Under the pieces are notes generated by a model, which saw nothing but the letters and a program-made list of their open reading frames with translations, searched no databases and was not told where the DNA came from. From contig NZ_JAABNP010000006.1 in assembly GCF_009928485.1 (NCBI RefSeq), forward strand, positions 124,001 to 188,000: a stretch of DNA of 64,000 nucleotides, written 5' to 3'. This DNA comes from Clostridium sp. C2-6-12. Lineage in GTDB: Bacteria > Bacillota > Clostridia > Clostridiales > Clostridiaceae. The translations under genes and the position numbers were made by a program. This document shows, in pieces, positions 25,265-34,673 of the stretch. How positions within the stretch are numbered: the stretch's first letter is position 1; each line of letters begins with the position of its first letter.

Positions 25265-25952
25265 GCCATATATTCTTGTGGTTGAAGATGATAAGCCAAT
25301 AAGAAGCTTCATAACAGCATCCTTAAAGGCACAAGGATTTAATTATATTGAAACGGAAAAAGGTGGAGAGGCAATTGCACTTTCAATATCCAATAAGCCA
25401 GATTTAATAATATTGGATTTAGGACTTCCGGACATGGATGGAATTGAAGTGGTTGAAAGAGTAAGAGAATTATCTAATATTCCGATAATAATTGTTTCAG
25501 CTAGAGAAAATGAAAGACAGAAAATAGAAGCTTTAGATAAAGGAGCTGATGATTATCTAACAAAACCTTTTGGAATTGGAGAACTACTAGCAAGAATAAG
25601 AGTATCCTTAAGGCATAGTATATCAAACGATAATGAGTCTGATAATATAGGAAGTTTTAACGTAAAAGACTTAAATGTAGATTTTGATAAAAGAAAAGTA
25701 ATCATTGATAATGAGGAAATACATTTGACTCCTATAGAATATAAAATAATGGCACTTCTTTGTAGATATCCAGGAAAGGTATTAACTCATAATTTTATAA
25801 TTAAAGAAATTTGGGGTTCACCTATAGGTAATGAAACTAAGTCACTTAGAGTGTTTATGGCAAGTCTTAGAAGAAAAATAGAAAAAAATCCAGCACAGCC
25901 ACAGTACATATATACAGAAGTTGGTGTGGGATATAGATTAGCAGATGATTAG
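25254..25952 (+). CDS. kdpE: Response regulator KdpE
   Basis: 232 residues from ATG 25254, with GGAGG inside the kdpD end; the genes overlap by 11 bases. A longer in-frame reading starting within kdpD has no site. Receiver: VVEDDKPIRSF, phosphoacceptor Asp in LIILDLGLPDMDG, Lys in YLTKPFG. C-terminal OmpR/PhoB winged helix: HLTPIEYKIMALLCRYPGKV and MASLRRKIE...TEVGVGYRL. It activates the kdp promoter, where three exact 11-bp repeats are candidate sites. Confidence 0.97.
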   Translation: MDNKPYILVVEDDKPIRSFITASLKAQGFNYIETEKGGEAIALSISNKPDLIILDLGLPDMDGIEVVERVRELSNIPIIIVSARENERQKIEALDKGADDYLTKPFGIGELLARIRVSLRHSISNDNESDNIGSFNVKDLNVDFDKRKVIIDNEEIHLTPIEYKIMALLCRYPGKVLTHNFIIKEIWGSPIGNETKSLRVFMASLRRKIEKNPAQPQYIYTEVGVGYRLADD

Positions 25953-25973
25953 TTTTAATACAAAAATAATTTG

Positions 25974-26008
25974 GACACATGAATTGTTTCGCATCATGTG
26001 TCTATTAT
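25974..26008 (+). terminator. Terminator of the kdp operon
   Basis: GACACATGA pairs perfectly with TCATGTGTC; a T-rich tail follows. No extra gene such as kdpX is found between kdpE and this hairpin. Confidence 0.75.
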
Positions 26009-26176
26009 TATGTATTTAATTTTTATTCATAGCAAGATAAAAGTAACACTAGTTAAATGTTTTTAAAATCAATGGTCTACAATTTCTTTCCCAATATAGC
26101 TAGTATAATTAATATATGATATTCTAATATTAGTTTAAATATTTAAACCATTATTATGTAAGTAGGTAATAAGAAG

Positions 26177-26515
26177 ATGTGTGAATCTAATGAATTAGCA
26201 ATTATAAAAGAACAATTTAAAAAATGCACTGATGTCTTAACGGCTATAGGAGATGAAACAAGACAACATATAATTGTTGCTTTAATTGATGCAGGCTGTT
26301 CTGGAATTCGTGTAGGAGAAATTAAAGAAAAAACACACCTTTCAAGGCCAGCAGTATCTCATCACTTAAAAATACTTAAAGAATCAGGGATAGTTAATGT
26401 TAATAGAATTGGGACAAAAAATTATTATTATTTAGATCTTCAAAGTAAATTGATGTTAATTAATAAGCTCATGAGTGATATAGAAAAATTGTTAATATCA
26501 GAAAAAGAAAAATAA
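26177..26515 (+). CDS. ArsR/SmtB-type transcriptional regulator
   Basis: 112 residues. Winged helix with LTAIGDETRQHIIVALIDA (about residues 21-39), VGEIKEKTHLSRPAVSHHLK and NRIGTKNYYYLD. The cysteines (C2, C16, C39) are not in the metal-binding ELCVC motif, so metal sensing is doubtful. The ribosome site is weak. It is followed after 25 bases by a nitroreductase-family gene, its probable target. Confidence 0.85.
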   Translation: MCESNELAIIKEQFKKCTDVLTAIGDETRQHIIVALIDAGCSGIRVGEIKEKTHLSRPAVSHHLKILKESGIVNVNRIGTKNYYYLDLQSKLMLINKLMSDIEKLLISEKEK

Positions 26516-26540
26516 TATAAAAAATTTTGGAGGAGTAGTA

Positions 26541-27263
26541 ATGGAGTTAAATGATGCGATTGAAATGAGATGTTCTAGAAGAACATATATTGATAAGCCT
26601 ATAGATGATGAAAAGATAAGAAAATTAGAAAAAATGATAAAAGAAGTGAATAAAGAAGGAAATTTGCATTTACAACTTGTCTTAAATGATGGGAAAGCAT
26701 TTCAAGGAATAAGAAAAAGTTACGGACTTTTCAAAGGCGTGCGAAATTATATAGCATTAGTTGGGAAAGAGGATAAGAGTTTAAGAGAAAAAATTGGTTA
26801 TTATGGTGAAAGAGTAGTTTTAGAAGCAACTAGATTAGGTCTTGGAACTTGTTGGGTGGGTGGAAGTTTTGATAAAAAATCTTGTAACTGCATTGTTGAA
26901 GATGGAGAAGTTCTTATTGCAGTTATTGCCATAGGAAATATACCAGGGGAACATACCTTAAAAGAAAAAATTATATTAAAAGCAGTCCGTGGGAAATCAA
27001 AGAAAGTTACAGAAATGTATGAAGCTGATGAAGAGGTTCCTAGCTGGTTTGAAGACGGAATGAAAGCTGTACAGAAAGCACCATCAGCTATGAATAAACA
27101 ACCTGTAAAATTTTATTATAAAAATTCAATTGTAACAGCCGTAGTACATGGTGGTAAAGATTATCAGGAAATAGATCTTGGTATTGCAAAATTACATTTT
27201 GAAATAGGGGCTAGAGGTGGAAAGTGGCAATGGGGAAATGGTACTGCTTTTATTAAAGTGTAG
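26541..27263 (+). CDS. Nitroreductase-family protein, TM1586 type
   Basis: 240 residues. RCSRRTYIDKPIDDEKI near the start and GERVVLEATRLGLGTCWVGG (about residues 94-113) match the duplicated-fold TM-nitroreductase family, in which one chain holds both halves; the second half has PSWFEDGMKAVQKAPSAMNKQP. Flavin-dependent reduction is expected but the substrate is unknown. GGAGGAG precedes the ATG. Co-transcribed with the ArsR gene and closed by a terminator. Confidence 0.82.
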   Translation: MELNDAIEMRCSRRTYIDKPIDDEKIRKLEKMIKEVNKEGNLHLQLVLNDGKAFQGIRKSYGLFKGVRNYIALVGKEDKSLREKIGYYGERVVLEATRLGLGTCWVGGSFDKKSCNCIVEDGEVLIAVIAIGNIPGEHTLKEKIILKAVRGKSKKVTEMYEADEEVPSWFEDGMKAVQKAPSAMNKQPVKFYYKNSIVTAVVHGGKDYQEIDLGIAKLHFEIGARGGKWQWGNGTAFIKV

Positions 27264-27290
27264 AAGGTAGATGGTAAAGAATAGGTAAGA

Positions 27291-27323
27291 AAAAAAGACG
27301 GCATTGTTTGCTGTCTTTTTTAT
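27291..27323 (+). terminator. Terminator of the ArsR/nitroreductase operon
   Basis: AAAAAGACGGCA pairs with TGCTGTCTTTTTT. Confidence 0.85.
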
Positions 27324-27654
27324 ATAAAATTAGATTATAGAAAACAGCTGTTAATTCTAAATATTTAGTTTATAAGGAGAAAGTCATGAGTAGTATAGTT
27401 AAAGAATTAATATTTATCTTTAGAAACAATTAGAAAGATTGTATATCGAAAATAGAAAATGAGTTTAATGCATAATTATAGAAGGGTATTTATCTTTATG
27501 ATATTTCATATAATTGTATTAATTCATAATAATAAAATTCATAGGAAATTATATTTTTTTGATAGAGTAAATTAAAAAAATATTGAAAGTTATCTAAATT
27601 AATCTATAATAAAAAAGGAAATAATTTGCACTAAAAATAATGGGGGAAATAATA
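27324..27654. other. AT-rich intergenic region with one tiny ORF
   Basis: A 15-codon ORF (27386-27433, MSSIVKELIFIFRNN) follows AAGGAGA by seven bases and may be a leader or a leftover gene start. Otherwise the stretch is AT-rich without strong hairpins. Confidence 0.35.
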
Positions 27655-28227
27655 ATGCGGCAAAATGCTAAAGTTGCAATAATTAATTCATTTAAGGAAT
27701 TATTAAACAAGCAATGTATACACAAAATTACAATTAAACAGATTTGTGAACACTGTGGTGTAAACAGACAAACTTTTTATTACTACTTTACAGATATTAT
27801 GGATATTTTTAAATCTATAATATACGAAGAATTGACTGGAGAAATTGCACAAGACAGAAACTTTGAAAATTGGACTAGTGGTTTTTTGGCAACTATGAAT
27901 TATATGAAAAGAAATTCTAAAATGATTCTTCATGTATATAGCTCTTCATACTGGTCAGAGGCTAATATGTACTTTACCAATTTTTCAAATAAATTGTTAG
28001 ATGATGTGGTTATGGAATGTGAAGAAAAATTAGGAGTAAAGTTATCTGATACAGATCAGATGTTTATAGTTAATTTTTATAGACATGTTTTTAATGGATT
28101 AATAATAGATTGGATAAGTCAAGGAATGCTTACAGATCCAGAAGTAATTCTAAAAAAATTATTAATAATGGTAAGGGGGAGTATTTCTCGTTCAGTTTCA
28201 GCCTTTGCAGAAGAAGCAATAAAATAG
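27655..28227 (+). CDS. TetR/AcrR family regulator
   Basis: 190 residues from ATG 27655, chosen because GGGGGA lies seven bases before it; the upstream in-frame ATG at 27640 precedes that site. TetR helix-turn-helix: AIINSFKELLNKQCIHKITI and QICEHCGVNRQTFYYYFTDI (about residues 7-50). The C-terminal half (NFYRHVFNGLIIDWISQGM) fits the TetR_C_8 type. It precedes a polytopic membrane protein by 125 bases that contain a promoter and a palindrome, so it probably controls that gene. Confidence 0.87.
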   Translation: MRQNAKVAIINSFKELLNKQCIHKITIKQICEHCGVNRQTFYYYFTDIMDIFKSIIYEELTGEIAQDRNFENWTSGFLATMNYMKRNSKMILHVYSSSYWSEANMYFTNFSNKLLDDVVMECEEKLGVKLSDTDQMFIVNFYRHVFNGLIIDWISQGMLTDPEVILKKLLIMVRGSISRSVSAFAEEAIK

Positions 28228-28262
28228 AAAAATAAATATTGAACTTATAGTCCTGACACATT

Positions 28263-28306
28263 CAGATATCTGTCTATTGAAGAAAAATCTGTAAACGATA
28301 TATACT
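28263..28306 (+). promoter_or_regulatory. Promoter of the DUF5692-like gene with nearby palindrome
   Basis: TTGAAG (28277-28282), 18-bp spacer, TATACT (28301-28306). The perfect palindrome CAGATATCTG (28263-28272) abuts the -35 and is a candidate site for the TetR protein encoded upstream. Confidence 0.5.
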
Positions 28307-28352
28307 AAATATGTGATAATTATAAATTGTTAATATTTAGGGGGAATTAAAA

Positions 28353-29333
28353 ATGTTTACTTTCAATTATGCTGAAGGAGCATCAATATTAAGTGTGTGG
28401 GGAATATGGATATTGGTTTTCATTGCACTTTTTGGATTAAATGAAATAACACGTAGATTTAAATATATTGGTTTATTCTGCTTTGTTGTTTTACCAATAA
28501 TACTTTCAGGAATATGGTTTACTGTATTAAAAGATACAACTTATACTGATTGGTTCCATCTTGCTAAAGTATATTCTTCTACAGCTGGATGCATTGGTTT
28601 CTGGTGCATAAAATATGTTAAAGGAATCGACAAAAAAACTGGTAAGGAATGGAGACTGGCTGATAAGAAATGGATACTATGCTTTCCGCCTTTAATTTTA
28701 GCTATTAATATAGCTGAAGCAGTAAGTCGTGATTTCGAAGTTGGTTTGAATTACTTCGGAGGAGGAAATTTAGCTGATGAAGCTATGTTTGTTCTTGGAG
28801 GTCCTTGGAATTTCTTAAATGGTATTGCTGGTATTTTAAATATCATAACAATTACTGGATGGTTTGGAATCTGTTTAAGGAAAAAGACCGCTAAAGATGG
28901 AAGTATGGATATGCTATGGCCAGATATGTTATGGTTCTGGATAATTGCATATGATTTATGGAACTTTGATTATACTTATAACTGTCTTCCAGGTCATGCA
29001 TGGTATTGTGGATTTGCTTTATTGTTAGCTCCAACTGTATGTGCATTTACTATAGGAAAAGGAGCGTGGTTACAGCATCGTGCTCAAACCTTAGCATTAT
29101 GGTGTATGTTTGCACAAACTTTCCCAGCTTTCATAGATAAGGGAGCTTTTGCAGTAGCATCTACTTATAGCACAACTCCACTTTGGATATTTAGTTTAGC
29201 ATCAATACTTTCAAATATAGCAGTATTTGCATATATGATTTGGAAAACACTTAAAACCAAGAGAAATCCTTATCTTGGAGAACTTTATACAGATTTAAAT
29301 AAGTATAAAGAAATAAAAGTTTTATCAGAATAA
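28353..29333 (+). CDS. Polytopic membrane protein, DUF5692-like
   Basis: 326 residues with about eight to nine hydrophobic helices rich in Trp (WGIWILVFIALFG, GWFGICLR, WPDMLWFWIIAYDLWNFDYT). I place it in the DUF5692 family from overall look; its function is unknown. AGGGGGA precedes the ATG. Linked to a TetR-type gene, which is the usual setting for an inducible efflux or membrane-adaptation protein, but no transport motif is seen. A very strong hairpin terminator follows. Confidence 0.65.
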   Translation: MFTFNYAEGASILSVWGIWILVFIALFGLNEITRRFKYIGLFCFVVLPIILSGIWFTVLKDTTYTDWFHLAKVYSSTAGCIGFWCIKYVKGIDKKTGKEWRLADKKWILCFPPLILAINIAEAVSRDFEVGLNYFGGGNLADEAMFVLGGPWNFLNGIAGILNIITITGWFGICLRKKTAKDGSMDMLWPDMLWFWIIAYDLWNFDYTYNCLPGHAWYCGFALLLAPTVCAFTIGKGAWLQHRAQTLALWCMFAQTFPAFIDKGAFAVASTYSTTPLWIFSLASILSNIAVFAYMIWKTLKTKRNPYLGELYTDLNKYKEIKVLSE

Positions 29334-29412
29334 AAGATATTTATATGATTAGTTAAAAGACTATACACTTAATAAATTCAAATTATAGAAATATTAATTG
29401 TAAGTTTTGATT

Positions 29413-29458
29413 TGCCCTATGATAATATTCCCTTAATATTATCATAGGGCATTTTAAA
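29413..29458 (+). terminator. Strong terminator after DUF5692-like gene
   Basis: Perfect 17-bp stem TGCCCTATGATAATATT / AATATTATCATAGGGCA, loop CCCTT, then TTTTAAATT. Confidence 0.9.
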
Positions 29459-29586
29459 TTACTTTGAATTTGGAAACATAGAATGAGGGAAGGTGTAAAA
29501 GGTCAATGAGTGGTGGAAGGTATTGGGAATATAATATTGTATGATATAATTATGATATTCTAATAGTGAAAAGAGGGGGATGCGTT

Positions 29587-30654
29587 GTGAATAATCCATT
29601 TCTTCAAGAGGGTTTTTTAACTCCTAATGCATCAATAAATAAATTGACAATAGATATAATGCCAACCGATAAAGTGAAACAAGATTTACGAGGAAAGGCC
29701 GCATTGGATATATTTTCAACTGGACTATTTATAGAAGAAATTAAGAAAAATAGCCAAGCTTTGAATATAGAATTAGAAAGTATAGAAGAGAAGATGCTGC
29801 CACAGTATTTGAATGAATGCTTACAAGATAATAATTTTCAAGTTAAGTCAAAAGCAGAAGAGATTGTTAAATTGTTTGGTGAAAGATTAGCTGTTATTTT
29901 ATTAACTCTAAAGAAAGGTGAAAAGATTAACAGATTAAAAAGAAAAGATTGGGAGGATAATCATTGGGATTATTGGAGAAACATAAGAAATATAATCCTA
30001 GTAGGTGGGCTTTCAAGTTCAAAAATAGGAGAAAACTTAAAATTTTATGTGGAAAAGGTTTTTAAAGATTCAAATGAAGAGGGATATAAAATTATATTAG
30101 CCGAAGACTCTTCCAATTGTGGAATAAAGGGCTGTGCTTCCTATATTCAAGGGGAGAAAGAACAACAGTTATATTTAATCTTTGACTGTGGACATACTTT
30201 TATCAAAAGAAGCTTAGTGAGGATACAGGAAAAAGAGGTTAAGGAAATTATAAAATTAGATAAGGTTTTAGCTAAGTATATAGAGTGTGAGTTTGAAAAT
30301 TTTGAAAAAGAAAAAATTAAGGCAGAAGAATTACATGAGTATTTAGCAGATTTAATTATAAATACTATAAAATATGCTAGCGATCAACCTTTAAATATTG
30401 GTAATCATATAGTAATCAGCGTTGCTAATTATGTAAAAAAGGGATTATTTACTGATAGAGGGGGATATGGTAAATTAAGATTAATAGCAAATAATTATGA
30501 AGAATATCTATCTAATGTGTTATATGAAAAACTGGGTATAAGATTTAAAATATCATTAATTCATGATGGTACTGCTATGGCAGCAGCTTTTTCTAAATAC
30601 GAAAAAGCAGTTTGTATATCTTTGGGAACTTCTTTTGGGGTAGGTTTTCTATAG
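29587..30654 (+). CDS. ASKHA-fold (hexokinase/ROK-like) protein of unknown role
   Basis: 355 residues from GTG 29587, seven bases after GAGGGGGA; an upstream in-frame GTG (29566) precedes that site. The C-terminal half has features of the actin/hexokinase fold: IILVGGLSSSKIGENL, YLIFDCGHTFIKRSLV (a phosphate-1-like turn but with Cys-Gly instead of Asp-Gly-Gly), and a final ISLGTSFGVGF adenosine-like turn. The N-terminal 130 residues show nothing familiar. It ends 216 bases before a glucose-type PTS gene and may be a sugar sensor or kinase relative. Family placement is tentative. Confidence 0.5.
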   Translation: MNNPFLQEGFLTPNASINKLTIDIMPTDKVKQDLRGKAALDIFSTGLFIEEIKKNSQALNIELESIEEKMLPQYLNECLQDNNFQVKSKAEEIVKLFGERLAVILLTLKKGEKINRLKRKDWEDNHWDYWRNIRNIILVGGLSSSKIGENLKFYVEKVFKDSNEEGYKIILAEDSSNCGIKGCASYIQGEKEQQLYLIFDCGHTFIKRSLVRIQEKEVKEIIKLDKVLAKYIECEFENFEKEKIKAEELHEYLADLIINTIKYASDQPLNIGNHIVISVANYVKKGLFTDRGGYGKLRLIANNYEEYLSNVLYEKLGIRFKISLIHDGTAMAAAFSKYEKAVCISLGTSFGVGFL

Positions 30655-30680
30655 AGATAAATTAATATTTAATAAAAATA

Positions 30681-30709
30681 TTGACACAGGATTTTGAATA
30701 GGTTAGAAT
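30681..30709 (+). promoter_or_regulatory. Promoter of the glucose-type PTS operon
   Basis: TTGACA (30681-30686), 17-bp spacer, TAGAAT (30704-30709), about 15 bases upstream of the antiterminator target. Confidence 0.8.
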
Positions 30710-30725
30710 GATAGCATTGATATAG

Positions 30726-30798
30726 TATGTTACTGGGAAGCAGGCATTAACTAGTCATAGATATTTGAGGATGTTTATGTTAGTTGATGTTTTTTTTT
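30726..30798 (+). promoter_or_regulatory. RAT/terminator switch of the glucose-type PTS gene
   Basis: The antiterminator target TATGTTACTGGGAAGCAGGC with following ATTAACTA (30726-30753) overlaps a terminator in which CATTAACTA (30745-30753) pairs with TAGTTGATG (30781-30789), followed by nine T. GlcT-type protein binding the target would free transcription into the PTS gene. The cognate protein is most likely that encoded at 33022-33858. Confidence 0.88.
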
Positions 30799-30870
30799 GC
30801 GCGCAAAAGCGTTTAAAAACTCCTCAAATGTATAATAATAAATACAAATACACAAAAAAGGAGAAAAGTT

Positions 30871-33000
30871 ATGAAAGACGAAATTTTTGGCGTTTTACAA
30901 CGTGTAGGAAGATCCTTTATGCTTCCAATTGCTATTTTACCAGTAGCAGGTTTGTTTTTAGGAATTGGTGGATCATTCACTAATGAAACAATGCTTGCAA
31001 CTTATGGGCTTACTGGTTTACTTGGACCAGGGACATTTGCTTACTCAATTTTATCTGTAATGAGTGCAGCAGGAAATGTAGTATTCGGTAACTTACCACT
31101 AATATTTGCAATGGGTGTTGCAATAGGTATGGCTAGAAAAGAAAAGGAAGTTGCAGCATTAGCAGCAGCAATTGCTTTCTTTATTATGCATGCATCAATA
31201 GGTGCTATGATTAACATTCATGGTGGAACTGATGCACTTTTAAGCGGAGCGGCTACGTCAGTATTAGGTATTACTTCATTACAAATGGGTGTTTTCGGTG
31301 GTATTATTGTAGGTCTTGGAGTAGCAGCACTTCACAACAGATTCTATAAAATAGAATTACCACAAGTATTATCATTCTTTGGCGGAACTAGATTTGTTCC
31401 GATTATAAGTGCGATAACATATTTAATTGTTGGAATTTTAATGTTTTATGTTTGGCCTCCAGTTCAAATTGGTATTTATAAAGTTGGAGATATAGTTTTA
31501 AAATCAGGTTATGCAGGAACATGGGTTTATGGTTTAATGGAACGTTTATTAATACCATTTGGTCTTCACCATGTATTCTACTTACCATTCTGGCAAACAG
31601 CAGTTGGTGGTACAGCAGAAGTAGGTGGAAAGCTTATTGAAGGAGCTCAAAACATCTTCTTCGCTGAACTTGGAACTAAGGGAATAGAACACTTCAGTGT
31701 TTCTGCTACAAGATTTATGTCTGGTAAATTCCCACTTATGATATTTGGTTTACCAGGAGCAGCACTTGCAATGTATCAATGTGCTAAGCCGGAAAAGAGA
31801 AAAGTTGTAGGTGGATTATTAATATCAGCAGCATTAACTTCAATGCTTACAGGTATTACTGAACCAATAGAATTTACATTCTTATTTGTTGCACCAGCAT
31901 TATATGGTATACACTGTATATTTGCAGGAGCTGCATATATGTTAATGCATATGCTAGGCGTTGGTGTAGGCATGACATTTTCAGGTGGATTAATAGATTT
32001 ATTCTTATTTGGTATTTTACAAGGAAATGCTAAAACAAGTTGGACGTGGATAGTTATTGTTGGTATAGGATATTTTGTGGTATACTATTTATTATTTACA
32101 TTCTTAATTAAGAAATTTGATTTAAAGACTCCAGGTCGTGATGATTCTGAAGAAGTTAAGTTATATCGTAGAAGTGATTTAGAAGCAAAGAAAAATGCTC
32201 AAAATGGAGAAATTGATGAACTTTCAGCTATGATATGTCAAGGGCTTGGTGGAAAGAAAAATATTTCAGATATTGACTGTTGCGCAACAAGATTACGTTG
32301 TACAGTTCATAAAGCTGATTTAGTTAGTGAAGCTTTATTAAAGAAAACAGGAGCATCAGGAGTTGTTAAAAAAGGTGTTGGAGTTCAAATTATATATGGA
32401 CCAAGAGTTACTGTTATAAAATCAAACTTAGAAGATTATTTACTTACAGCACCAAATGAAGAAGTTGCAATGTCTTCAGTAGAAGAAAATGTTAGTGAAG
32501 AAAAAGCAGCTTCAAACGAAGTTCAAGGTAATGTTGTGAATACTATAGTTTTAGACAGTCCATTGACTGGTAAAGCTGAAGATTTATCAAAAGCACCAGA
32601 TGAAGCATTTGCAAGTAAGATGATGGGTGATGGAGCAGTAGTTACTCCAATAGATGGAACTGTTGTTGCACCAGCAGATGGTTTCATAAGCTTTGTATTC
32701 CCATCAAAACATGCAGTAGGATTAACAACAAATGATGGACTTGAATTACTTATTCACATTGGAATAGATACAGTAAAGCTTGACGGAAAAGGATTTGAAA
32801 CATTTGTAAAGGATGGAGATAAAGTAAAGAAGGGTGATAAATTATTAAGTTTTGATTTAAACTTTGTAAAAGAAAATGCACCATCTCTCACATCACCATG
32901 TATTTGCACATCATTAAATGATAAGCAAAAGGTACGTTTATTAAAGACAGGAGATATAAAAGCTGGAGAAGCATTTATAGCGATTGATGTTTTAGAATAA
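30871..33000 (+). CDS. ptsG: PTS glucose-type transporter, EIICBA fusion
   Basis: 709 residues in the order IIC, IIB, IIA. IIC (1-about 420) starts LQRVGRSFMLPIAILPVAGL and contains the sugar-site block GITEPIEFTFLFVAP. IIB has DIDCCATRLRCTV with the phosphorylated Cys near 470. IIA (about 560-709) has LELLIHIGIDTVKLDGKGF with the active His near 628. It imports and phosphorylates a hexose, glucose most likely; the glucose and N-acetylglucosamine branches are close, so N-acetylglucosamine is the alternative. The build and the adjacent antiterminator resemble the glucose PTS (GlcG) I recall from C. beijerinckii. AAGGAG precedes the ATG. Confidence 0.9.
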   Translation: MKDEIFGVLQRVGRSFMLPIAILPVAGLFLGIGGSFTNETMLATYGLTGLLGPGTFAYSILSVMSAAGNVVFGNLPLIFAMGVAIGMARKEKEVAALAAAIAFFIMHASIGAMINIHGGTDALLSGAATSVLGITSLQMGVFGGIIVGLGVAALHNRFYKIELPQVLSFFGGTRFVPIISAITYLIVGILMFYVWPPVQIGIYKVGDIVLKSGYAGTWVYGLMERLLIPFGLHHVFYLPFWQTAVGGTAEVGGKLIEGAQNIFFAELGTKGIEHFSVSATRFMSGKFPLMIFGLPGAALAMYQCAKPEKRKVVGGLLISAALTSMLTGITEPIEFTFLFVAPALYGIHCIFAGAAYMLMHMLGVGVGMTFSGGLIDLFLFGILQGNAKTSWTWIVIVGIGYFVVYYLLFTFLIKKFDLKTPGRDDSEEVKLYRRSDLEAKKNAQNGEIDELSAMICQGLGGKKNISDIDCCATRLRCTVHKADLVSEALLKKTGASGVVKKGVGVQIIYGPRVTVIKSNLEDYLLTAPNEEVAMSSVEENVSEEKAASNEVQGNVVNTIVLDSPLTGKAEDLSKAPDEAFASKMMGDGAVVTPIDGTVVAPADGFISFVFPSKHAVGLTTNDGLELLIHIGIDTVKLDGKGFETFVKDGDKVKKGDKLLSFDLNFVKENAPSLTSPCICTSLNDKQKVRLLKTGDIKAGEAFIAIDVLE

Positions 33001-33021
33001 CATGTAAAGAGGAGGCATAAA

Positions 33022-33858
33022 ATGTTCAGAGTGATAAAGGCACTAAATCATAATGGTGTACTCGCTGTAGATATGGATACTTATAAAGAATATATTCTGC
33101 TTGGAAAAGGTATTGGTTTTGGAAAAAAAGTAAATGAACGTATGGAAGCCCCAGAAAATGCACACATATATCTTTTACAAAAGGAAACAGAAAGAGGTCC
33201 ATCTAGAGAGTTAATAAATGAGATAGAACCAGAGATTTTAGAAATTACCAATTACATCATTGTTGAAGCAGAAAAGATATTTAAAAAAGTTGATCAGAAC
33301 ATTTTATGCCCTCTTGCAGATCATATAGCATATGCTATTAAAAGAATAAAAAATAATGAACAAATAAGTAATCCCCTTACACAAGATATTAAAGCTCTAT
33401 TTCCTGAAGAATACGAAGTTGCCAGAAAGGGTAAGGATATTATAAAGGAAATAGAAGGTGTTGAAATAAATGAAGATGAAATTGGATATATAGCACTTCA
33501 TATTCATTCAAGCTTGGGAGATGAAAAGGTATCACAGGCGATGGAAATAGCAATGCTTGTAAGAAATTGTATTACTTCTATTGAAGACAGTATTGGAAAG
33601 CAAATTGATATTGAATCATTGTCATATAATCGTCTTATGAGTCATATTAAATATATGGCGGCAAGAATATTAAAGGGTGAAACTATAAAGCTTGATATGA
33701 ATGATTATATTAGTGAAAGATTTCCTAAGTCTTTTGAAATTGCAGAAGGAATATGCAGAAAACTAGGCCGAGAGTTAAAAAAAGGTATCAAAGATGTGGA
33801 AATTGGTTATCTTGCTATGCATATTGAAAGAGTAATTTCAGATGAGTTAGAAGATTAG
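33022..33858 (+). CDS. glcT: Transcription antiterminator, BglG/GlcT family
   Basis: 278 residues. An N-terminal RNA-binding CAT domain (FRVIKALNHNGVLAVDMDT ... LLGKGIGFGKKVNERM, residues 2-50) is followed by two PRD domains with conserved His (LADHIAYAIKR; EIGYIALHIHSS; RLMSHIKYMAARIL; EIGYLAMHIERV). The PTS phosphorylates the PRDs to tune activity. It lies 21 bases after the PTS gene with GAGGAGG before the ATG, so it is made from the same transcript it controls through the target at 30726, a positive feedback layout. Confidence 0.9.
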   Translation: MFRVIKALNHNGVLAVDMDTYKEYILLGKGIGFGKKVNERMEAPENAHIYLLQKETERGPSRELINEIEPEILEITNYIIVEAEKIFKKVDQNILCPLADHIAYAIKRIKNNEQISNPLTQDIKALFPEEYEVARKGKDIIKEIEGVEINEDEIGYIALHIHSSLGDEKVSQAMEIAMLVRNCITSIEDSIGKQIDIESLSYNRLMSHIKYMAARILKGETIKLDMNDYISERFPKSFEIAEGICRKLGRELKKGIKDVEIGYLAMHIERVISDELED

Positions 33859-33894
33859 AAATAAGAGAAAAGATTAACGCATATGTATTTATAC

Positions 33895-33940
33895 CCCTAT
33901 GAAAATCTAAATGTGAGTGGATTTTCATAGGGATTTTTTG
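33895..33940 (+). terminator. Terminator of the ptsG-glcT operon
   Basis: Perfect 13-bp stem CCCTATGAAAATC / GATTTTCATAGGG followed by ATTTTTTG. Confidence 0.9.
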
Positions 33941-33977
33941 TTTTATGGAATATTTATTCATATTGAATAAATTAAAT

Positions 33978-34673
33978 TTAACGTTCAACCATTACAAGAA
34001 GTTTTTCTAACCTTATCATGCTTTTCTTTTGATTAATATTTATTAATATTTCATCATCTGACAGCTTTTCAACCAGTGCATCGAAATATCCCTGGGGATG
34101 AGATAAAAGCGATTTGCAAACAAGGTGTAGTTGACAATGCTTACCTTCGAAATATTTCAATGATTGCTGAACTGATTTATCATTTAAAGTTATTGGTGGA
34201 ATTTTTTTATTTGCTTTATCATATATATATGAATCAGAAATGGAAGCTATCTTATCTATACGTACAATTCCAATCTTACCTTTTGTATCCTCAAAAATAA
34301 TAAAGTCTTTCTTAACAGCATGTATTGCTACTTGATAAAGTCCTCCATATGCTCTATCATCTAATAATATTTTAACCCATCGTCCGATAAAATCTTTGTA
34401 AGTATTATAAGTAATATTATCAATAGAAGAAGTATAATCTATATTTTGAGTTGTCAAAGTAGAATTAGAATTAGTAATTTCATCATTGAGAATATAATCT
34501 GTTGAGACATTAAAAAGCTTACTTATTTCTAAGATTTTATCCGTATCAGGAATTGATTGATCTAATTCCCATTTTGAAACTGCTTGTCTTGAAACAGAAA
34601 GTTTTTCTGCCAATTGTTCTTGAGATAAATTCATTTGTTTTCTTAAGGTTTGTATTTTTTTCCCTATATTCAC
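33978..34673 (-). CDS. XRE-family transcriptional regulator with C-terminal sensor-like domain
   Basis: 231 residues from GTG 34673 with GGGAGG upstream. Residues 1-62 form a Cro/C1 helix-turn-helix (KIQTLRKQMNLSQEQLAEKL, SVSRQAVSKWELDQSIPD). The remaining 165 residues are beta-rich (FIGRWVKILLDDRAYGGLYQ, KDFIIFEDTKGKIGIVRI) and I cannot name the domain. It is convergent with glcT and stands alone; targets unknown. Confidence 0.85.
   Translation of the reverse strand: MNIGKKIQTLRKQMNLSQEQLAEKLSVSRQAVSKWELDQSIPDTDKILEISKLFNVSTDYILNDEITNSNSTLTTQNIDYTSSIDNITYNTYKDFIGRWVKILLDDRAYGGLYQVAIHAVKKDFIIFEDTKGKIGIVRIDKIASISDSYIYDKANKKIPPITLNDKSVQQSLKYFEGKHCQLHLVCKSLLSHPQGYFDALVEKLSDDEILININQKKSMIRLEKLLVMVER

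Noticed and set aside
30799..30813. cre-like sequence after the ptsG terminator
   Set aside because: Only about 11 of 14 positions fit and the key C is lost; not supported.
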